Shown here: one piece after another, positions 23,462 to 32,079 of the stretch
Layout of the letters: the number at the start of each line of letters is the position of its first letter
How positions within the stretch are numbered: the stretch's first letter is position 1
NCBI RefSeq assembly: GCF_001426405.1
Contig: NZ_LMEP01000023.1
Location: forward strand, 1-64,000
Length of the DNA: 64,000 nucleotides
Source of the DNA: Streptomyces sp. Root1304
GTDB taxonomy: Bacteria > Actinomycetota > Actinomycetes > Streptomycetales > Streptomycetaceae
Direction of reading: 5' to 3'
Notes under the pieces: model-generated
What the model was told of the DNA's origin: nothing
The model's input: the letters and a program-made list of their open reading frames with translations, nothing else
The model's database searches: none
Program-made: the position numbers and the translations under genes

Positions 23462-24973
23462 GTGCAGAGGTTCTTCGTGGCGCCGGATCCGGGGCTCGTC
23501 AGGTTCAAGAACGCGTTCCGCGCCGTCATCGGCATCGCTCTCGCGGTCGCCCTCGCCGAACTGGCGGGCCTGTCGCTGACCGCGTCGATCACCGGCGGCC
23601 TGGCCGCGCTGCTCGCGCTGTTCACCGTGACGGACGCGACCGTGCGGGCGCAGCGCGTGACCACCCTGCTCCTTCCGCTGGCCGGCTTCCCCGTCCTCGC
23701 CGTCGCGACCGCCCTGCACGACCTGACGCCGCTGCGGGACCTCGCCTTCCTCGCGGTGGTCTTCTGCGGGGTCTACGCCCGGCGCTGGGGTCCGCGCGGG
23801 CACGCGCTCGGGGTCTTCGCCTTCATGAACTTCTTCACGACCCAGTTCCTGCACGCCGTTCCCTCGCAGCTCCCCGAGCTGTTCGCGGCCGTGGGCATCG
23901 CCCTGGCCGCCGCGGGCGCGGTGCGTTTCGTCCTCTGGCCGCTGGAGCGACGTACCCCGCCCGCCGCGGTGCCCGCCCCGCTGCCCGGCGTCGGACTCGC
24001 CCGGGTGACCACCCGGCAGGCGGTCCAGGCCGCGGCCGCCTGCGCCGTGGCGCTCGGGATCGGACAGGTGCTGTCCGAGGACCGCTGGTACTGGGCCGTC
24101 GGCACGACCTGGTGGATCTTCGTGAACACCGTGTCCCGGGGCGAGACGCTGGTACGCGGCTTCCGCCGGGTGCTCGGCACCGTGATCGGGATCGGCGTCG
24201 GCATGGTGGTCGCCCTCCCGCTCGACGGGGCGGTGGCACCCACGGCCCTCCTGGTGGCGCTCTGCGTCTTCGGGATCTTCTACACGGCGCCCGTCTCGTA
24301 CAGCTGGATGATGCTGGCCGTGACCGTGATGGCCGGTCTCCTCTACGGGCTCCTCGGCGTGCTCGACCCCGCGCTCCTGGTGCTGCGCTTCGAGGAGACC
24401 GCCGTCGGCGCGGTGTGCGCGGCGCTCGCCGTCCTCCTGATCCTCCCCGTCACCACCCACGCGATCAACGACGCGTGGATCCAGCGCGCCCTGCGGGGCG
24501 TACGGGCCGCCACCTCGGCCTCGCTGGGGCGCCTCTCCGGCGACGCGGACGCCGACCCCGGCCCGCACGCGGCCGAGCTGGAACTGCTCCTCGGGCGCGT
24601 ACGGCTGTCCCTGGCACCGCTGGTCCACCCGCTCAGCCCCTTCCGGGCCCGCAAGGCCCGGGCCCGACAGGTGCTCGCGCTCCTCGACGAGTGCGCGGAC
24701 GAGGTACGGGGGCTCGCCGCGGTCGCGGCCGACCCGGCCGCCGGCCACGACGCCCGGCTCGCGGCGGCCTGCTGGCGCGTCGAGGCCGCCGTCGAGCGCC
24801 TGACGTCGCCGCGGGGCGGCCCCGGGGCGGGGGAGGAGACCCCGGCGGCCACCGTCGCCGGACCGCCCGCGGACCAGGCCGCGCTCGGCCACGTGAGCGG
24901 CCTGGAGAAGCTCCTGGCAGCCCTGGACGAACCCCTGCGCACGCCACCGGGCTCCCTGCTGGTCCGCTCCTGA
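23462..24973 (+). CDS. FUSC-family membrane protein (aromatic acid exporter type)
   Basis: 503 residues. Two blocks of membrane segments, about residues 18-155 and 185-330, flank a short loop (VLWPLERRTPPAAVPAP). The second block carries the FUSC signature WYWAVGTTWWIFVNT then SRGETLVRGFRRVLGTVIGIGVG. A cytoplasmic helical C-terminus (335-503) follows. FUSC proteins (YccS/AaeB-like) are proposed efflux pumps for aromatic acids. Start GTG 23462 (VQRFFVAPDPG) is preceded by a purine-rich GGGGGCGG. It is a single gene, with a GC hairpin after its stop. Confidence 0.87.
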   Translation: MQRFFVAPDPGLVRFKNAFRAVIGIALAVALAELAGLSLTASITGGLAALLALFTVTDATVRAQRVTTLLLPLAGFPVLAVATALHDLTPLRDLAFLAVVFCGVYARRWGPRGHALGVFAFMNFFTTQFLHAVPSQLPELFAAVGIALAAAGAVRFVLWPLERRTPPAAVPAPLPGVGLARVTTRQAVQAAAACAVALGIGQVLSEDRWYWAVGTTWWIFVNTVSRGETLVRGFRRVLGTVIGIGVGMVVALPLDGAVAPTALLVALCVFGIFYTAPVSYSWMMLAVTVMAGLLYGLLGVLDPALLVLRFEETAVGAVCAALAVLLILPVTTHAINDAWIQRALRGVRAATSASLGRLSGDADADPGPHAAELELLLGRVRLSLAPLVHPLSPFRARKARARQVLALLDECADEVRGLAAVAADPAAGHDARLAAACWRVEAAVERLTSPRGGPGAGEETPAATVAGPPADQAALGHVSGLEKLLAALDEPLRTPPGSLLVRS

Positions 24974-25001
24974 TCGCACGTACCGCATGACGCGGGCCCG
25001 G

Positions 25002-25025
25002 CCGGGCGGCACTCACGCCGCCCGG
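25002..25025. terminator. Hairpin after the FUSC gene
   Basis: CCGGGCGGC (25002-25010), loop ACTCAC, GCCGCCCGG (25017-25025): a 9-bp perfect stem 28 bp downstream of the FUSC stop, without a T-tract. Confidence 0.6.
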
Positions 25026-25135
25026 ACCGGGCGGCGCCGCACCCCACCTCGCCCGCCCTGGTCTAGACCCCCTGCTACCGTCGGCCCGACGACGGCCGGT
25101 CGACCGCGACCGGCCCCGGGGACAGGGGAGGCACC

Positions 25136-26191
25136 GTGGGCGGCACAGGGACGGTTCAGGGGCAGGGCGCCGTACGGGCGTACATCGGGTCCTTCACCTC
25201 GGCGGGCGGGCTCGGCGTGCTCGCCGCCGACGTGGACGCGGTGACGGGCGCGCTGACCGTCACCGGCGGCAGCGACGCCGTGGCGGACCCCTCGTTTCTC
25301 GCCCTCGCGGGCCCCGTGCTGCACGCCGTGTCCGAGACCGACGCGGGGGCCGTGGCGGCCTTCGACGTCACCGGCCGCGCCCCGCGCCCGCTCGGCGCGC
25401 CCGTCCCTGTCGACGGCGCCGCGCCCACCCACCTCGCGCTCGCCGCCGGCCACCTCCTCACCGCCAACTACACCTCCGGCAGCGTCACCGCGCTGCCCCT
25501 GGCCGAGGACGGCACCGCCCTCCCCGCCACGACGGTCCTGCGCCACGAGGGCAGCGGCCCCGTCGCCGCCCGCCAGGCCGCCCCGCACGCCCACCAGGTG
25601 CTTCCCGACCCCAGCGGCCGCTGGGTGGTGAGCGTGGACCTCGGCACCGACTCCGTACGGATCTGTGCCCTGGACGCGGAGACGGGGGCGCTCACCCTCC
25701 ACGGCGAGACGGCGCTGCGCCCCGGCACCGGCCCGCGCCATCTGGTCTTCCACCCGGCCGGCACGCACGCGTACGTCCTCAACGAGCTGGAGCCCACCCT
25801 CACCGTCTGCCGCTGGGACGCCGGGGCGGGCGTGCTCGAACCGCTCGGCGAGACTCCCGTCGTCCCCGAGGACGCCACCGGCCCCGACCACCCCTCCGAG
25901 GTGGTCGTGGCCCCCGACGGGCGCTTCCTCTGGGCGGCCGTGCGCGGCGGCGACACCCTCGCGGTGCTCGCCCTCGACGCGGACGGCGCCGGGGCCTCCC
26001 TCGTGGCCTCCGTGCCCTGCGGCGGCACCTGGCCCCGCGACCTGACGCTGGACCCGTCGGGCCGCCGCCTGTACGTGGCGAACGAGCGGTCCGGCGACGT
26101 CACCTGGTTCACCCTCGACCCGGAGACGGGGACCCCGGCCCGCGCGGGCGCGATCGAGGCCCCGGCCGCCTCCTGCGTCGTCTTCGGCTGA
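25136..26191 (+). CDS. Lactonase family (6-phosphogluconolactonase-like, 7-bladed propeller)
   Basis: 351 residues, GTG 25136 with GGGGAGG upstream. It carries the Pfam lactonase (YbhE-type) pattern: AYIGSFTSAGGLGVLAADVDAVTGALTV at the start, PTHLALAAGHLLTANYTSGSV, AAPHAHQVLPDPSGRWVVSVDLGTDSV, GPRHLVFHPAGTHAYVLNELEPTLTV and WPRDLTLDPSGRRLYVANERSGDV. E. coli Pgl of this fold hydrolyses 6-phosphogluconolactone in the pentose phosphate route; many actinobacterial paralogues have unknown lactone substrates. There is no clear signal peptide, so it is probably cytoplasmic. Confidence 0.88.
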   Translation: MGGTGTVQGQGAVRAYIGSFTSAGGLGVLAADVDAVTGALTVTGGSDAVADPSFLALAGPVLHAVSETDAGAVAAFDVTGRAPRPLGAPVPVDGAAPTHLALAAGHLLTANYTSGSVTALPLAEDGTALPATTVLRHEGSGPVAARQAAPHAHQVLPDPSGRWVVSVDLGTDSVRICALDAETGALTLHGETALRPGTGPRHLVFHPAGTHAYVLNELEPTLTVCRWDAGAGVLEPLGETPVVPEDATGPDHPSEVVVAPDGRFLWAAVRGGDTLAVLALDADGAGASLVASVPCGGTWPRDLTLDPSGRRLYVANERSGDVTWFTLDPETGTPARAGAIEAPAASCVVFG

Positions 26192-26248
26192 CGACGCCGT
26201 AGGCCCCGGGCGCCGGCGTACGCCTCGGGTGTCGCCGTACGCCGCCTC

Positions 26249-26294
26249 ACGTCGAAGGGCCCGCACCGGACATCCGGTGCGGGCCCTTCGACGT
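26249..26294. terminator. Perfect 22-bp bidirectional hairpin
   Basis: 26249-26270 and 26273-26294 are exact reverse complements with a 2-nt centre. It lies between the convergent lactonase (ends 26191) and CbiX-like (ends 26314) genes, the position of a bidirectional terminator. Confidence 0.85.
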
Positions 26295-26313
26295 ACGGGC
26301 GAGGTCGCGGACC

Positions 26314-27237
26314 TCAGAGCGAGGCGGCGCCCTGCGGCTGCTGCGGCGGGATGCCCAGCGCGGCCGTGTACTGCGACAGCACCAGCTTGCCGATCGCGGG
26401 GTAGGCACCCAGCGGCTCGGCGGCGGCGCAGCCGGCCTCCTTCGAGGCCACGTCGAGCAGGCCGTCGGCCAGCTCGGGGCCGATCAGGTACGGGGCGAGC
26501 GCCAGCTGCTCCGCACCGGCGGCACGCAGCTGGTCGGCGACGGAGGCGATCGAGCCCTCCTGGTCGAGCGCGGCGGCCATCACCGGCACGGCGAGGCGCG
26601 CGGCGAGCAGCATGCCGGTGATCCCGGCGGCCTGGACGGCCTCCTCGCCGCCGACCGTGGCCAGGATGATGCCGTCGGCGGCCGTGGCGACCGTGAACAG
26701 CCGGGCGCGGTCGGCGCGGGCGAGCCCCGCCTCGGAGAGGCGCACGTGCAGCGCCTCGGCGAGCAGCGGGTGCGGGCCGAGGACATCGGTCAGCTCGGCG
26801 GTGTTGCCCGCGTCCATGACGGCCTGGCGCACCTGGCGCGTCTGGGCGCTGTCGGGGCCGGCGAGCAGCGGGACGACGACCGCGGCCGGGCCCGTCGGGG
26901 CGGCGACCTCACGGCCGGCGGCCACGGCCAGCTCGTACCGCTCGGTGCGCAGCGCGGCGGCGGCCGTCAGCATGGTCGTGAGCGAGGGGTACTCGGTGTC
27001 GTCGCCGTCGAGGAAGGCGATCAGGGCGTCGAGGCCGGGCAGCTCGGAGCGGGCGATGCTCACGACCTCTTCGGCGAGCGAGCGTATGGCGGCGGACGGA
27101 GCGCCGGGCACAGCGAGAACCAGTGCGGGAGCGCCCTCGGGCGCCGCCGCGGGTTCGGGGCGACGGTGCCGCCCGGACTGACGGGGTCGAGGCATTCGTA
27201 CAGGCAGGCCGGAAGCAGGCCCAGTGGGGGAGCTCAT
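26314..27237 (-). CDS. CbiX/sirohydrochlorin chelatase-like protein, metal His apparently missing
   Basis: 307 residues with two repeated chelatase-type halves: ALVLAVPGAPSAAIRSLAEEVVSIAR (first half, about 40-160) and ADGIILATVGGEEAVQAAGITGMLL to IASVADQLRAAG (second half). In CbiX and SirB the first strand reads H-G-S, with His acting in metal insertion. Here it reads LAVPGAP, so the usual catalytic His is absent and chelatase activity is doubtful. The basic N-terminus (MPRPRQSGRHRRPEP) is a recurrent feature of this Streptomyces group. It follows the BadF-type kinase gene by 50 bp and may be co-transcribed. Confidence 0.72.
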   Translation of the reverse strand: MSSPTGPASGLPVRMPRPRQSGRHRRPEPAAAPEGAPALVLAVPGAPSAAIRSLAEEVVSIARSELPGLDALIAFLDGDDTEYPSLTTMLTAAAALRTERYELAVAAGREVAAPTGPAAVVVPLLAGPDSAQTRQVRQAVMDAGNTAELTDVLGPHPLLAEALHVRLSEAGLARADRARLFTVATAADGIILATVGGEEAVQAAGITGMLLAARLAVPVMAAALDQEGSIASVADQLRAAGAEQLALAPYLIGPELADGLLDVASKEAGCAAAEPLGAYPAIGKLVLSQYTAALGIPPQQPQGAASL

Positions 27238-27287
27238 GGCCCGGCATGCTACTGGTTTCGCCCGGCGCGCCGTCGGCTGAGGTGCAC

Positions 27288-28394
27288 TCACGCGCCTTCT
27301 GCCCCCCTATGTCCCCCCTTGCCGGTGACCTGGCGGCTTGCACCGCCTCCGACCTGGGCGGATGGCGCGGGCCGTGCCATGTCGTCGACGAAGAGACGTA
27401 GCAGCGACGCGTCCTCGGGCAGGCGCGGCGTCCCGGTGGCGAGTGCCGCGGCGAGCGTCACCGCCCCGGCCAGCGGATCGCCCGCCGCGTCCGCGGTCCG
27501 GGCGTGCGGGAGCCGGTCCCGGAGCGCCGCCCGCAGGGGTACGAGCAGGGGCTCGCCCATCTTGAACAGTCCGCCCGTCAGCGCCACCAGCGCCTCCGGT
27601 CCCGTCGGGCAGACGGCCTCAGCGGCCTCGGCGATGTGCCGGGCCGCCCTCGCGAGGATGTCCGCCGCGACCGGGTCGTCGGCGGCGCACCCGCCGACCT
27701 CGGGGGCGAAGGAGGCGAGCACCGCCGGCCGGTCCGTACGGGGGTAGAGCGCCGCCGGCAGTCCCGCCGCCGGCCCGAACAGCTTCTCGGCGCGGGCCAG
27801 CAGCGCCGCCGAACCGCCGCGCCGCCCGTCGTACGCGCGCATCGCCGCCTCCAGACCGGCCCGGCCGATCCAGGCGCCGCTGCCGCAGTCGCCGAGGAGA
27901 TGACCCCAGCCGTCGGCCCGCCGCCAGGAGCCCAGGTCCGTGCCGAGCGCGATCATGCCGGTGCCGCCCGCGACGACCGCGCCGGGCCGCTGCCCGAGCG
28001 CTCCGGCGTACGCCGTGACCGCGTCGGCCGCGAGGGCGAGCCGCCGCACCCCCCACGCCTGGGCGTACGCCCCCGGCAGCTCGGCCCGCAGTTCGTCCCC
28101 GAGGGTCGCCATCCCGGCGGCGCCCACCGCGACCGCGAGGAGCGGACGCCCGCCGTGCGCCTCGGTCAGGGACCGGACGGCGGGCAGGGTCTGGTCCAGG
28201 AAGTGCCGGGCGGAGATCCCGCCGGGACCGGTGCGCACCGGCTCGCGGGAGGCGAAGGTGCCGAGGACGGCTCCTGTCGCCGCTTCGGCGAGGGCGATCC
28301 GGAGTCCCGAACCACCGGAGTCGACACCGACGACCAGGCCGTCGGACGGGGCGGAGGGCTCGGCGGGGGCGGAGGACGCGCTGCGCTCGGTCAC
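27288..28394 (-). CDS. BadF/N-acetylglucosamine kinase-type ATPase
   Basis: 368 residues of the ASKHA fold. Phosphate 1 is VGVDSGGSGLRIALAEAATG (residues 22-41), phosphate 2 is GTGMIALGTDLGSWRRADGWGHLLGDCGSG, and the adenosine motif is ALVALTGGLFKMGEPLL. The DGWGHLLGDCGSGAWIG box is diagnostic of the BadF/BadG and GlcNAc kinase subgroup, so phosphorylation of an amino sugar is the likely role. GTG 28394 and the ung GTG at 28427 diverge with only 32 bp between, so the promoters must overlap. The CbiX-like gene lies downstream. Confidence 0.85.
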   Translation of the reverse strand: MTERSASSAPAEPSAPSDGLVVGVDSGGSGLRIALAEAATGAVLGTFASREPVRTGPGGISARHFLDQTLPAVRSLTEAHGGRPLLAVAVGAAGMATLGDELRAELPGAYAQAWGVRRLALAADAVTAYAGALGQRPGAVVAGGTGMIALGTDLGSWRRADGWGHLLGDCGSGAWIGRAGLEAAMRAYDGRRGGSAALLARAEKLFGPAAGLPAALYPRTDRPAVLASFAPEVGGCAADDPVAADILARAARHIAEAAEAVCPTGPEALVALTGGLFKMGEPLLVPLRAALRDRLPHARTADAAGDPLAGAVTLAAALATGTPRLPEDASLLRLFVDDMARPAPSAQVGGGASRQVTGKGGHRGAEGA

Positions 28395-28426
28395 GTTGTC
28401 ACTGTAGGCCGGTAGAGTGACGGACC

Positions 28427-29104
28427 GTGACAGCGCGACCGTTGAACGAACTGGTGGAGCCCGGCTGGGCGGAGGCCCTCGCCCCCGTGGCGGGGCGTGT
28501 GGCGGAGATGGGCGACTTCCTGCGGGCGGAGATCGCCGCGGGCCGGACGTACCTGCCGTCCGGGCCGAACGTGCTGCGGGCGTTCCAGCAGCCCTTCGAC
28601 GAGGTGCGGGTCCTGATCGTGGGTCAGGACCCCTATCACACGCCGGGGATGCCGATGGGGCTCAGCTTCTCGGTCGCGCCCGAGGTCCGCTCGCTCCCCC
28701 CGAGCCTGGAGAACATCTTCCGGGAGCTGCACACCGATCTCGGTCTGCCCCGGCCGTCGAACGGCGACCTGACGCCGTGGACCCGGCAGGGAGTCCTGCT
28801 TCTCAACAGGGCGCTGACCACGGCCCCGCGCAAGGCGGGCGCCCATCGGGGCAAGGGATGGGAAGAGGTGACCGAGCAGGCCATCCGCGCGCTGGCCGCC
28901 CGGGGCAAGCCGCTGGTCTCGATCCTCTGGGGCAGTGACGCCCGCAGGGCCCGTCCGCTCCTCGGCAACCTGCCGGCGGTCGAGTCCGCGCATCCGTCCC
29001 CCATGTCGGCGGACCGGGGCTTCTTCGGCTCCCGGCCGTTCAGCCGAGCCAACGAGATGCTGCTCGGCATGGGTGCGCAGCCGGTGGACTGGCGCCTGCC
29101 CTGA
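28427..29104 (+). CDS. ung: Uracil-DNA glycosylase (family 1)
   Basis: 225 residues, normal length. Water-activating motif VGQDPYH has Asp68, the uracil pocket is GLSFSV, GVLLLNRALT is the next conserved strand, and the leucine-loop motif HPSPMS has His189. It removes uracil from DNA as the first step of base excision repair in the cytoplasm. GTG 28427 is used because the conserved start (LNELVEPGWAEAL) follows at once. A second family 1 copy is common in Streptomyces, so essentiality cannot be inferred. The divergent neighbour is the BadF-type kinase. Confidence 0.96.
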   Translation: MTARPLNELVEPGWAEALAPVAGRVAEMGDFLRAEIAAGRTYLPSGPNVLRAFQQPFDEVRVLIVGQDPYHTPGMPMGLSFSVAPEVRSLPPSLENIFRELHTDLGLPRPSNGDLTPWTRQGVLLLNRALTTAPRKAGAHRGKGWEEVTEQAIRALAARGKPLVSILWGSDARRARPLLGNLPAVESAHPSPMSADRGFFGSRPFSRANEMLLGMGAQPVDWRLP

Positions 29105-29162
29105 CGAAGGGGGCGGCGGCGCGAACCGACCGCTCTCCCCTTCCCCTTGGCCGGCCGCCGGT

Positions 29163-29213
29163 GATCGGTCCACCGGCACACGGCCGAGGCGATCGGACCA
29201 CCGGCACACGGCC
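29163..29213. repeat. 23-bp direct repeat pair
   Basis: 29163-29185 and 29191-29213 are identical except for one base (T/A at the seventh position), a 28-bp period in the gap between ung and the convergent propeller gene. It is probably slippage duplication; no function can be assigned. Confidence 0.85.
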
Positions 29214-29220
29214 GGCGCGT

Positions 29221-30303
29221 TCAGATCACCGCCGCCCGGACGCAGAGCACGTCCGGCAGGTGCTCGGCGAGGAGCTGCCAGCTGTCGCCGTCGTCGGCGC
29301 TCGCGTACACCTCGCCGTTGCGGTTGCCGAAGTACACGCCCGCGGGGTCCGCGTCGTCCGTGCAGAGCGCGTCCCTGAGGACCGTGCCGTAGTGGTCGCC
29401 GCCGGGCAGCCCCTCGGCCAGCGGCTCCCAGGTCGCCCCGGCGTCGTTCGTCCGGTAGACCCGGCACCGCCGGCCCGCCGGGACCCGGTCGGAGTCCGCG
29501 GTGATGGGGAAGACATAGGCGGTGTCCCGGCGGTGCGGGTGCGCGGCGACCGCGAAGCCGAAGTCGGAGGGCAGCCCGGATCCGATGTCGGACCAGTGGG
29601 CGCCCGCGTCGTCGCTGCGGAAGACGCCCCAGTGGTTCTGGAGGTAGAGCCGGTCCAGGTCGCCCGCGTCCTGGGCGATCTTGTGGACGCACTGCCCGAA
29701 CTCGGGGTGCGGGTCCGGCAGGAACACGGCGGACACCCCGTCGTTCGAGGGCGCCCAGCTGGCCCCGCCGTCCTGTGAGCGGAACACTCCGGCGGTCGAC
29801 ACGGCGACCGTCAGCGCCGCAGGGTCGCGCCGGTCGGTGACCACGGTGTGCACGGCCTCGCCGCCTCCGCCGGGCACCCAGCGGGAGCGCGTCGGATGCT
29901 CCCACAACGGGCGGACCAGCTCGAAGGACTCGCCCCCGTCCTCCGACCGGAAGAGGGCCGCGGGCTCCGTCCCCGCGTACACGACGCCGGGGGAGTGCTC
30001 CGGTGCCGGGTGCAGCTGCCAGACCCGCTCCAGGGAGGCGCCGGTGTCCTCGGGGAACTTCACGGCGGGCCGCTCCGGCTCGGTCCACGTCCTGCCGAGG
30101 TCGTCGGAGTGGAAGACGGACGGTCCCCAGTGGGAGCTGTCCCCGCCGACGAGCAGCCGCGGGGTCGTCCCGCGCGTGTCGACGGCGACGGAGTAGACCG
30201 CCTGCGCGGGGAAGGCCGGATCGTCGAACTCCCATCGGCCGTCGTGCCTTCGGCCGATGAAGAGCCCCTTGCGGGTGCCTACGGTGAGGAGTACGTCGGG
30301 CAT
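29221..30303 (-). CDS. BNR/Asp-box beta-propeller protein (sialidase-like fold)
   Basis: 360 residues. At least four Asp-box turns are visible: HSDDLGRTWTE, RSEDGGESFEL, RSQDGGASWAP, RSDDAGAHWSD, and a fifth as RTNDAGATWEP. Repeats of this form build the six- or seven-bladed propeller of sialidases, photosystem assembly factor Ycf48 and glycosyl hydrolase-like proteins. The Arg triad and Tyr of true sialidases are not apparent, and there is no signal peptide. A cytoplasmic binding or assembly role is therefore more likely than secreted glycosidase activity. ATG 30303 follows a modest AGGTC box. Confidence 0.8.
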   Translation of the reverse strand: MPDVLLTVGTRKGLFIGRRHDGRWEFDDPAFPAQAVYSVAVDTRGTTPRLLVGGDSSHWGPSVFHSDDLGRTWTEPERPAVKFPEDTGASLERVWQLHPAPEHSPGVVYAGTEPAALFRSEDGGESFELVRPLWEHPTRSRWVPGGGGEAVHTVVTDRRDPAALTVAVSTAGVFRSQDGGASWAPSNDGVSAVFLPDPHPEFGQCVHKIAQDAGDLDRLYLQNHWGVFRSDDAGAHWSDIGSGLPSDFGFAVAAHPHRRDTAYVFPITADSDRVPAGRRCRVYRTNDAGATWEPLAEGLPGGDHYGTVLRDALCTDDADPAGVYFGNRNGEVYASADDGDSWQLLAEHLPDVLCVRAAVI

Positions 30304-30426
30304 GGCTGCGACCTCCAGGACGCCGTTGTCGCGGATACGGGCCAGTCTGCACCCGGCCACTGACAACGGCCCCCGGACACTCCCGCGCGCCGCCCCCGGC
30401 CCGCGTCCCCCGCCGGACGCCCGGGT

Positions 30427-31509
30427 TCAGATGGCCCAGGCGTACTGCGACGGGGCGTGGGTCTCGGCGCCGAGTTCGCGGGCGGCGCGGCGGGGCCAGG
30501 AGGCGTCGCGCAGCAGCTCGCGGCCGAGCAGGACGGCGTCCGCCTCGCCGTTGGCGACGATCTTCTCGGCCTGCTCGCTCTCGGTGATCAGACCGACGGC
30601 GGCCACCGGCAGTCCGGTCTCCGCCTTGACGCGGGCGGCGAAGGGCACCTGGTAGCCGGGGCTCAGCGGGATCTGGGCGGGGCCGCCGTTGCCGCCGCTG
30701 GAGACGTCGAGGAGGTCGATGCCGTGCTCACGGAGCAGCGCGGCGAACCGTACGGTCTCGTCGGGCGTCCAGCCCTGATCCTCCAGCCAGTCGGTGGCCG
30801 AGATCCGGAAGAAGACGGGGAGTTCCTCGGGCCAGACCGCCCGGACGGCGTCGACGACCTCGAGGGCGAACCGGGTCCGGTTCTCGAAGGACCCGCCGTA
30901 CTCGTCGGTGCGCCGGTTGCTGTGCGGGGAGAGGAACTCGCCGATGAGGTAACCGTGCGCGCCGTGCACCTCGACGACCTGGAAGCCGGCGTCGAGGGCG
31001 CGGCGGGCCGCGTCCGCGAACAGGCCGGTGATCTCCCGGATCCGCTCCACGGTCAACTCGGTCGGCACCGGGTGGCCCTCGGCGAACTCGACGGGGCTGG
31101 GGGCGACGGGCTGCCAGCCGGGACCGCCCTCGGGCACCGGACCGCGGCCCTCCCAGGGGCGCTTGGTCGAGGCCTTGCGTCCGGCGTGGCCGATCTGGAT
31201 GCCGGGCACGGTGCCGTGCTCCTTGAGGAAGCCGGCGATCCGCCGCAGGCTCTCGGTCTGGGTGTCGTTCCAGAGACCGAGGTCCGCCGGGCTGATGCGC
31301 CCCTCGGGGGCGACGGCGGTGGCCTCCACGAGGATGAGCCCGGCGCCGCCGGTGGCGCGGGAGGCGTAGTGGGCGAAGTGCCAGTCCGTGGCGACGCCCG
31401 CGTTCGGGCCGGTCATCTCGGCGGAGTACTGGCACATGGGCGCCATCCAGACCCGGTTGGGCACGGTCAGGGACCGCAGGGTGTAGGGCTCGAACAGGGT
31501 GACGCTCAT
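30427..31509 (-). CDS. Old yellow enzyme (YqjM-type NADH:flavin oxidoreductase)
   Basis: 360 residues with the full OYE barrel. MAPMCQYSA has Cys26, the redox-tuning Cys of the YqjM subclass. IQIGHAGRKAS, VEVHGAHGYLIGEFLSPHSNRRTDEYGGS, FRISATDW and the FMN phosphate site ADAVLLGRELLRD also match. The enzyme uses NAD(P)H to reduce activated C=C bonds of enones and electrophiles. It is divergent from an ArsR-type regulator. Two copies of a palindrome (31545-31598) fill the shared control region, so induction by an electrophilic substrate through that regulator is likely. Start ATG 31509 follows GAAACGGAGTCCG. Confidence 0.93.
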   Translation of the reverse strand: MSVTLFEPYTLRSLTVPNRVWMAPMCQYSAEMTGPNAGVATDWHFAHYASRATGGAGLILVEATAVAPEGRISPADLGLWNDTQTESLRRIAGFLKEHGTVPGIQIGHAGRKASTKRPWEGRGPVPEGGPGWQPVAPSPVEFAEGHPVPTELTVERIREITGLFADAARRALDAGFQVVEVHGAHGYLIGEFLSPHSNRRTDEYGGSFENRTRFALEVVDAVRAVWPEELPVFFRISATDWLEDQGWTPDETVRFAALLREHGIDLLDVSSGGNGGPAQIPLSPGYQVPFAARVKAETGLPVAAVGLITESEQAEKIVANGEADAVLLGRELLRDASWPRRAARELGAETHAPSQYAWAI

Positions 31510-31544
31510 GACGGACTCCGTTTCGGGGTGCCTGGAAGGACGCT

Positions 31545-31598
31545 ACTACGATAACCCTCGTAGTACGAGATCTGTCAAACTACGAGAGTCCTCGTACA
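31545..31598. promoter_or_regulatory. Two ArsR-type operator palindromes between OYE and its regulator
   Basis: Site 1, 31545-31564: ACTACGA-N6-TCGTAGT, perfect 7-bp arms. Site 2, 31579-31598: ACTACGA-N6-TCGTACA, five of seven arm bases paired. The starts are 34 bp apart, about three helical turns. They overlap both divergent promoters: TGTCAA at 31573-31578 reads TTGACA on the minus strand (OYE), and the plus-strand promoter is at 31572-31600. Confidence 0.78.
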
Positions 31599-31600
31599 AT
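31572..31600 (+). promoter_or_regulatory. Sigma-70-type promoter of the arsR-like gene
   Basis: CTGTCA (31572-31577), 17-bp spacer, TACAAT (31595-31600), 34 bp upstream of the start codon at 31634. Operator site 2 occupies the spacer and part of the -10, consistent with autorepression. Confidence 0.6.
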
Positions 31601-31633
31601 GAGCGGTACCCCGGAAGAAGTGGAGCCGCCGCC

Positions 31634-31984
31634 ATGACGACGACCACCAGCCCCCGCGAGCTGGAACACCCCGCGCGTGACCGGATCCGCCTGGAAGCGG
31701 TGCTCCACGCGCTCGCGGATCCCGTGCGCCTGCAGATCGTGCGGGAGATGGCGCGCGAGGACGTCGAACTGAGCTGCTCGTACTTCGACCTCCCGGTGAC
31801 CAAGTCCACGACGACCCACCACTTCCGCGTGCTCCGCGAGGGCGGCGTCATCCGGCAGACGTACCAGGGCACGGCGAAGCTCAACTCCCTGCGCCGCGAG
31901 GACCTGGACGCCCTCTTCCCCGGCCTCCTCGACAAGGTGCTCACGGCGGTCGCCGCCCAGGCGGCCCGCGAGGGCGCGGTCTAG
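31634..31984 (+). CDS. ArsR-type (HTH_20) transcriptional repressor of the OYE gene
   Basis: 116 residues. Winged HTH: RLEAVLHALADPVRLQIVREMA, recognition helix VTKSTTTHHFRVLREGGVI, wing QTYQGTAKLNSLRRED. One Cys (LSCSYFDLPV) sits just before the recognition helix, a plausible site for electrophile or redox sensing by analogy with thiol-switch repressors. No second Cys for a disulfide is seen. It is divergent from the old yellow enzyme. The palindromes in the shared region are its probable binding sites. A GC hairpin follows the stop (32049-32075). Confidence 0.88.
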   Translation: MTTTTSPRELEHPARDRIRLEAVLHALADPVRLQIVREMAREDVELSCSYFDLPVTKSTTTHHFRVLREGGVIRQTYQGTAKLNSLRREDLDALFPGLLDKVLTAVAAQAAREGAV

Positions 31985-32048
31985 CGGTCGCCTTCGGGTC
32001 GGAGGCGTCGGTGATGCGGTGGCGGACGCGGCCGGCTGAGGCGAAGGG

Positions 32049-32075
32049 GGTGCGGGCGGTCGGACCGCCCGCACC
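32049..32075. terminator. Bidirectional GC hairpin
   Basis: 32049-32061 and 32063-32075 are perfect 13-base complements around one central base (effectively an 11-bp stem with a 5-nt loop). It is located between the convergent arsR-like gene and the DUF305 gene. Confidence 0.8.
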
Positions 32076-32079
32076 GGTC

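Noticed and set aside
23301..23579. A 92-codon plus-strand frame in the gap before the FUSC gene
   Set aside because: It runs into the FUSC gene in another frame, has no ribosome site and shows no protein-like pattern.
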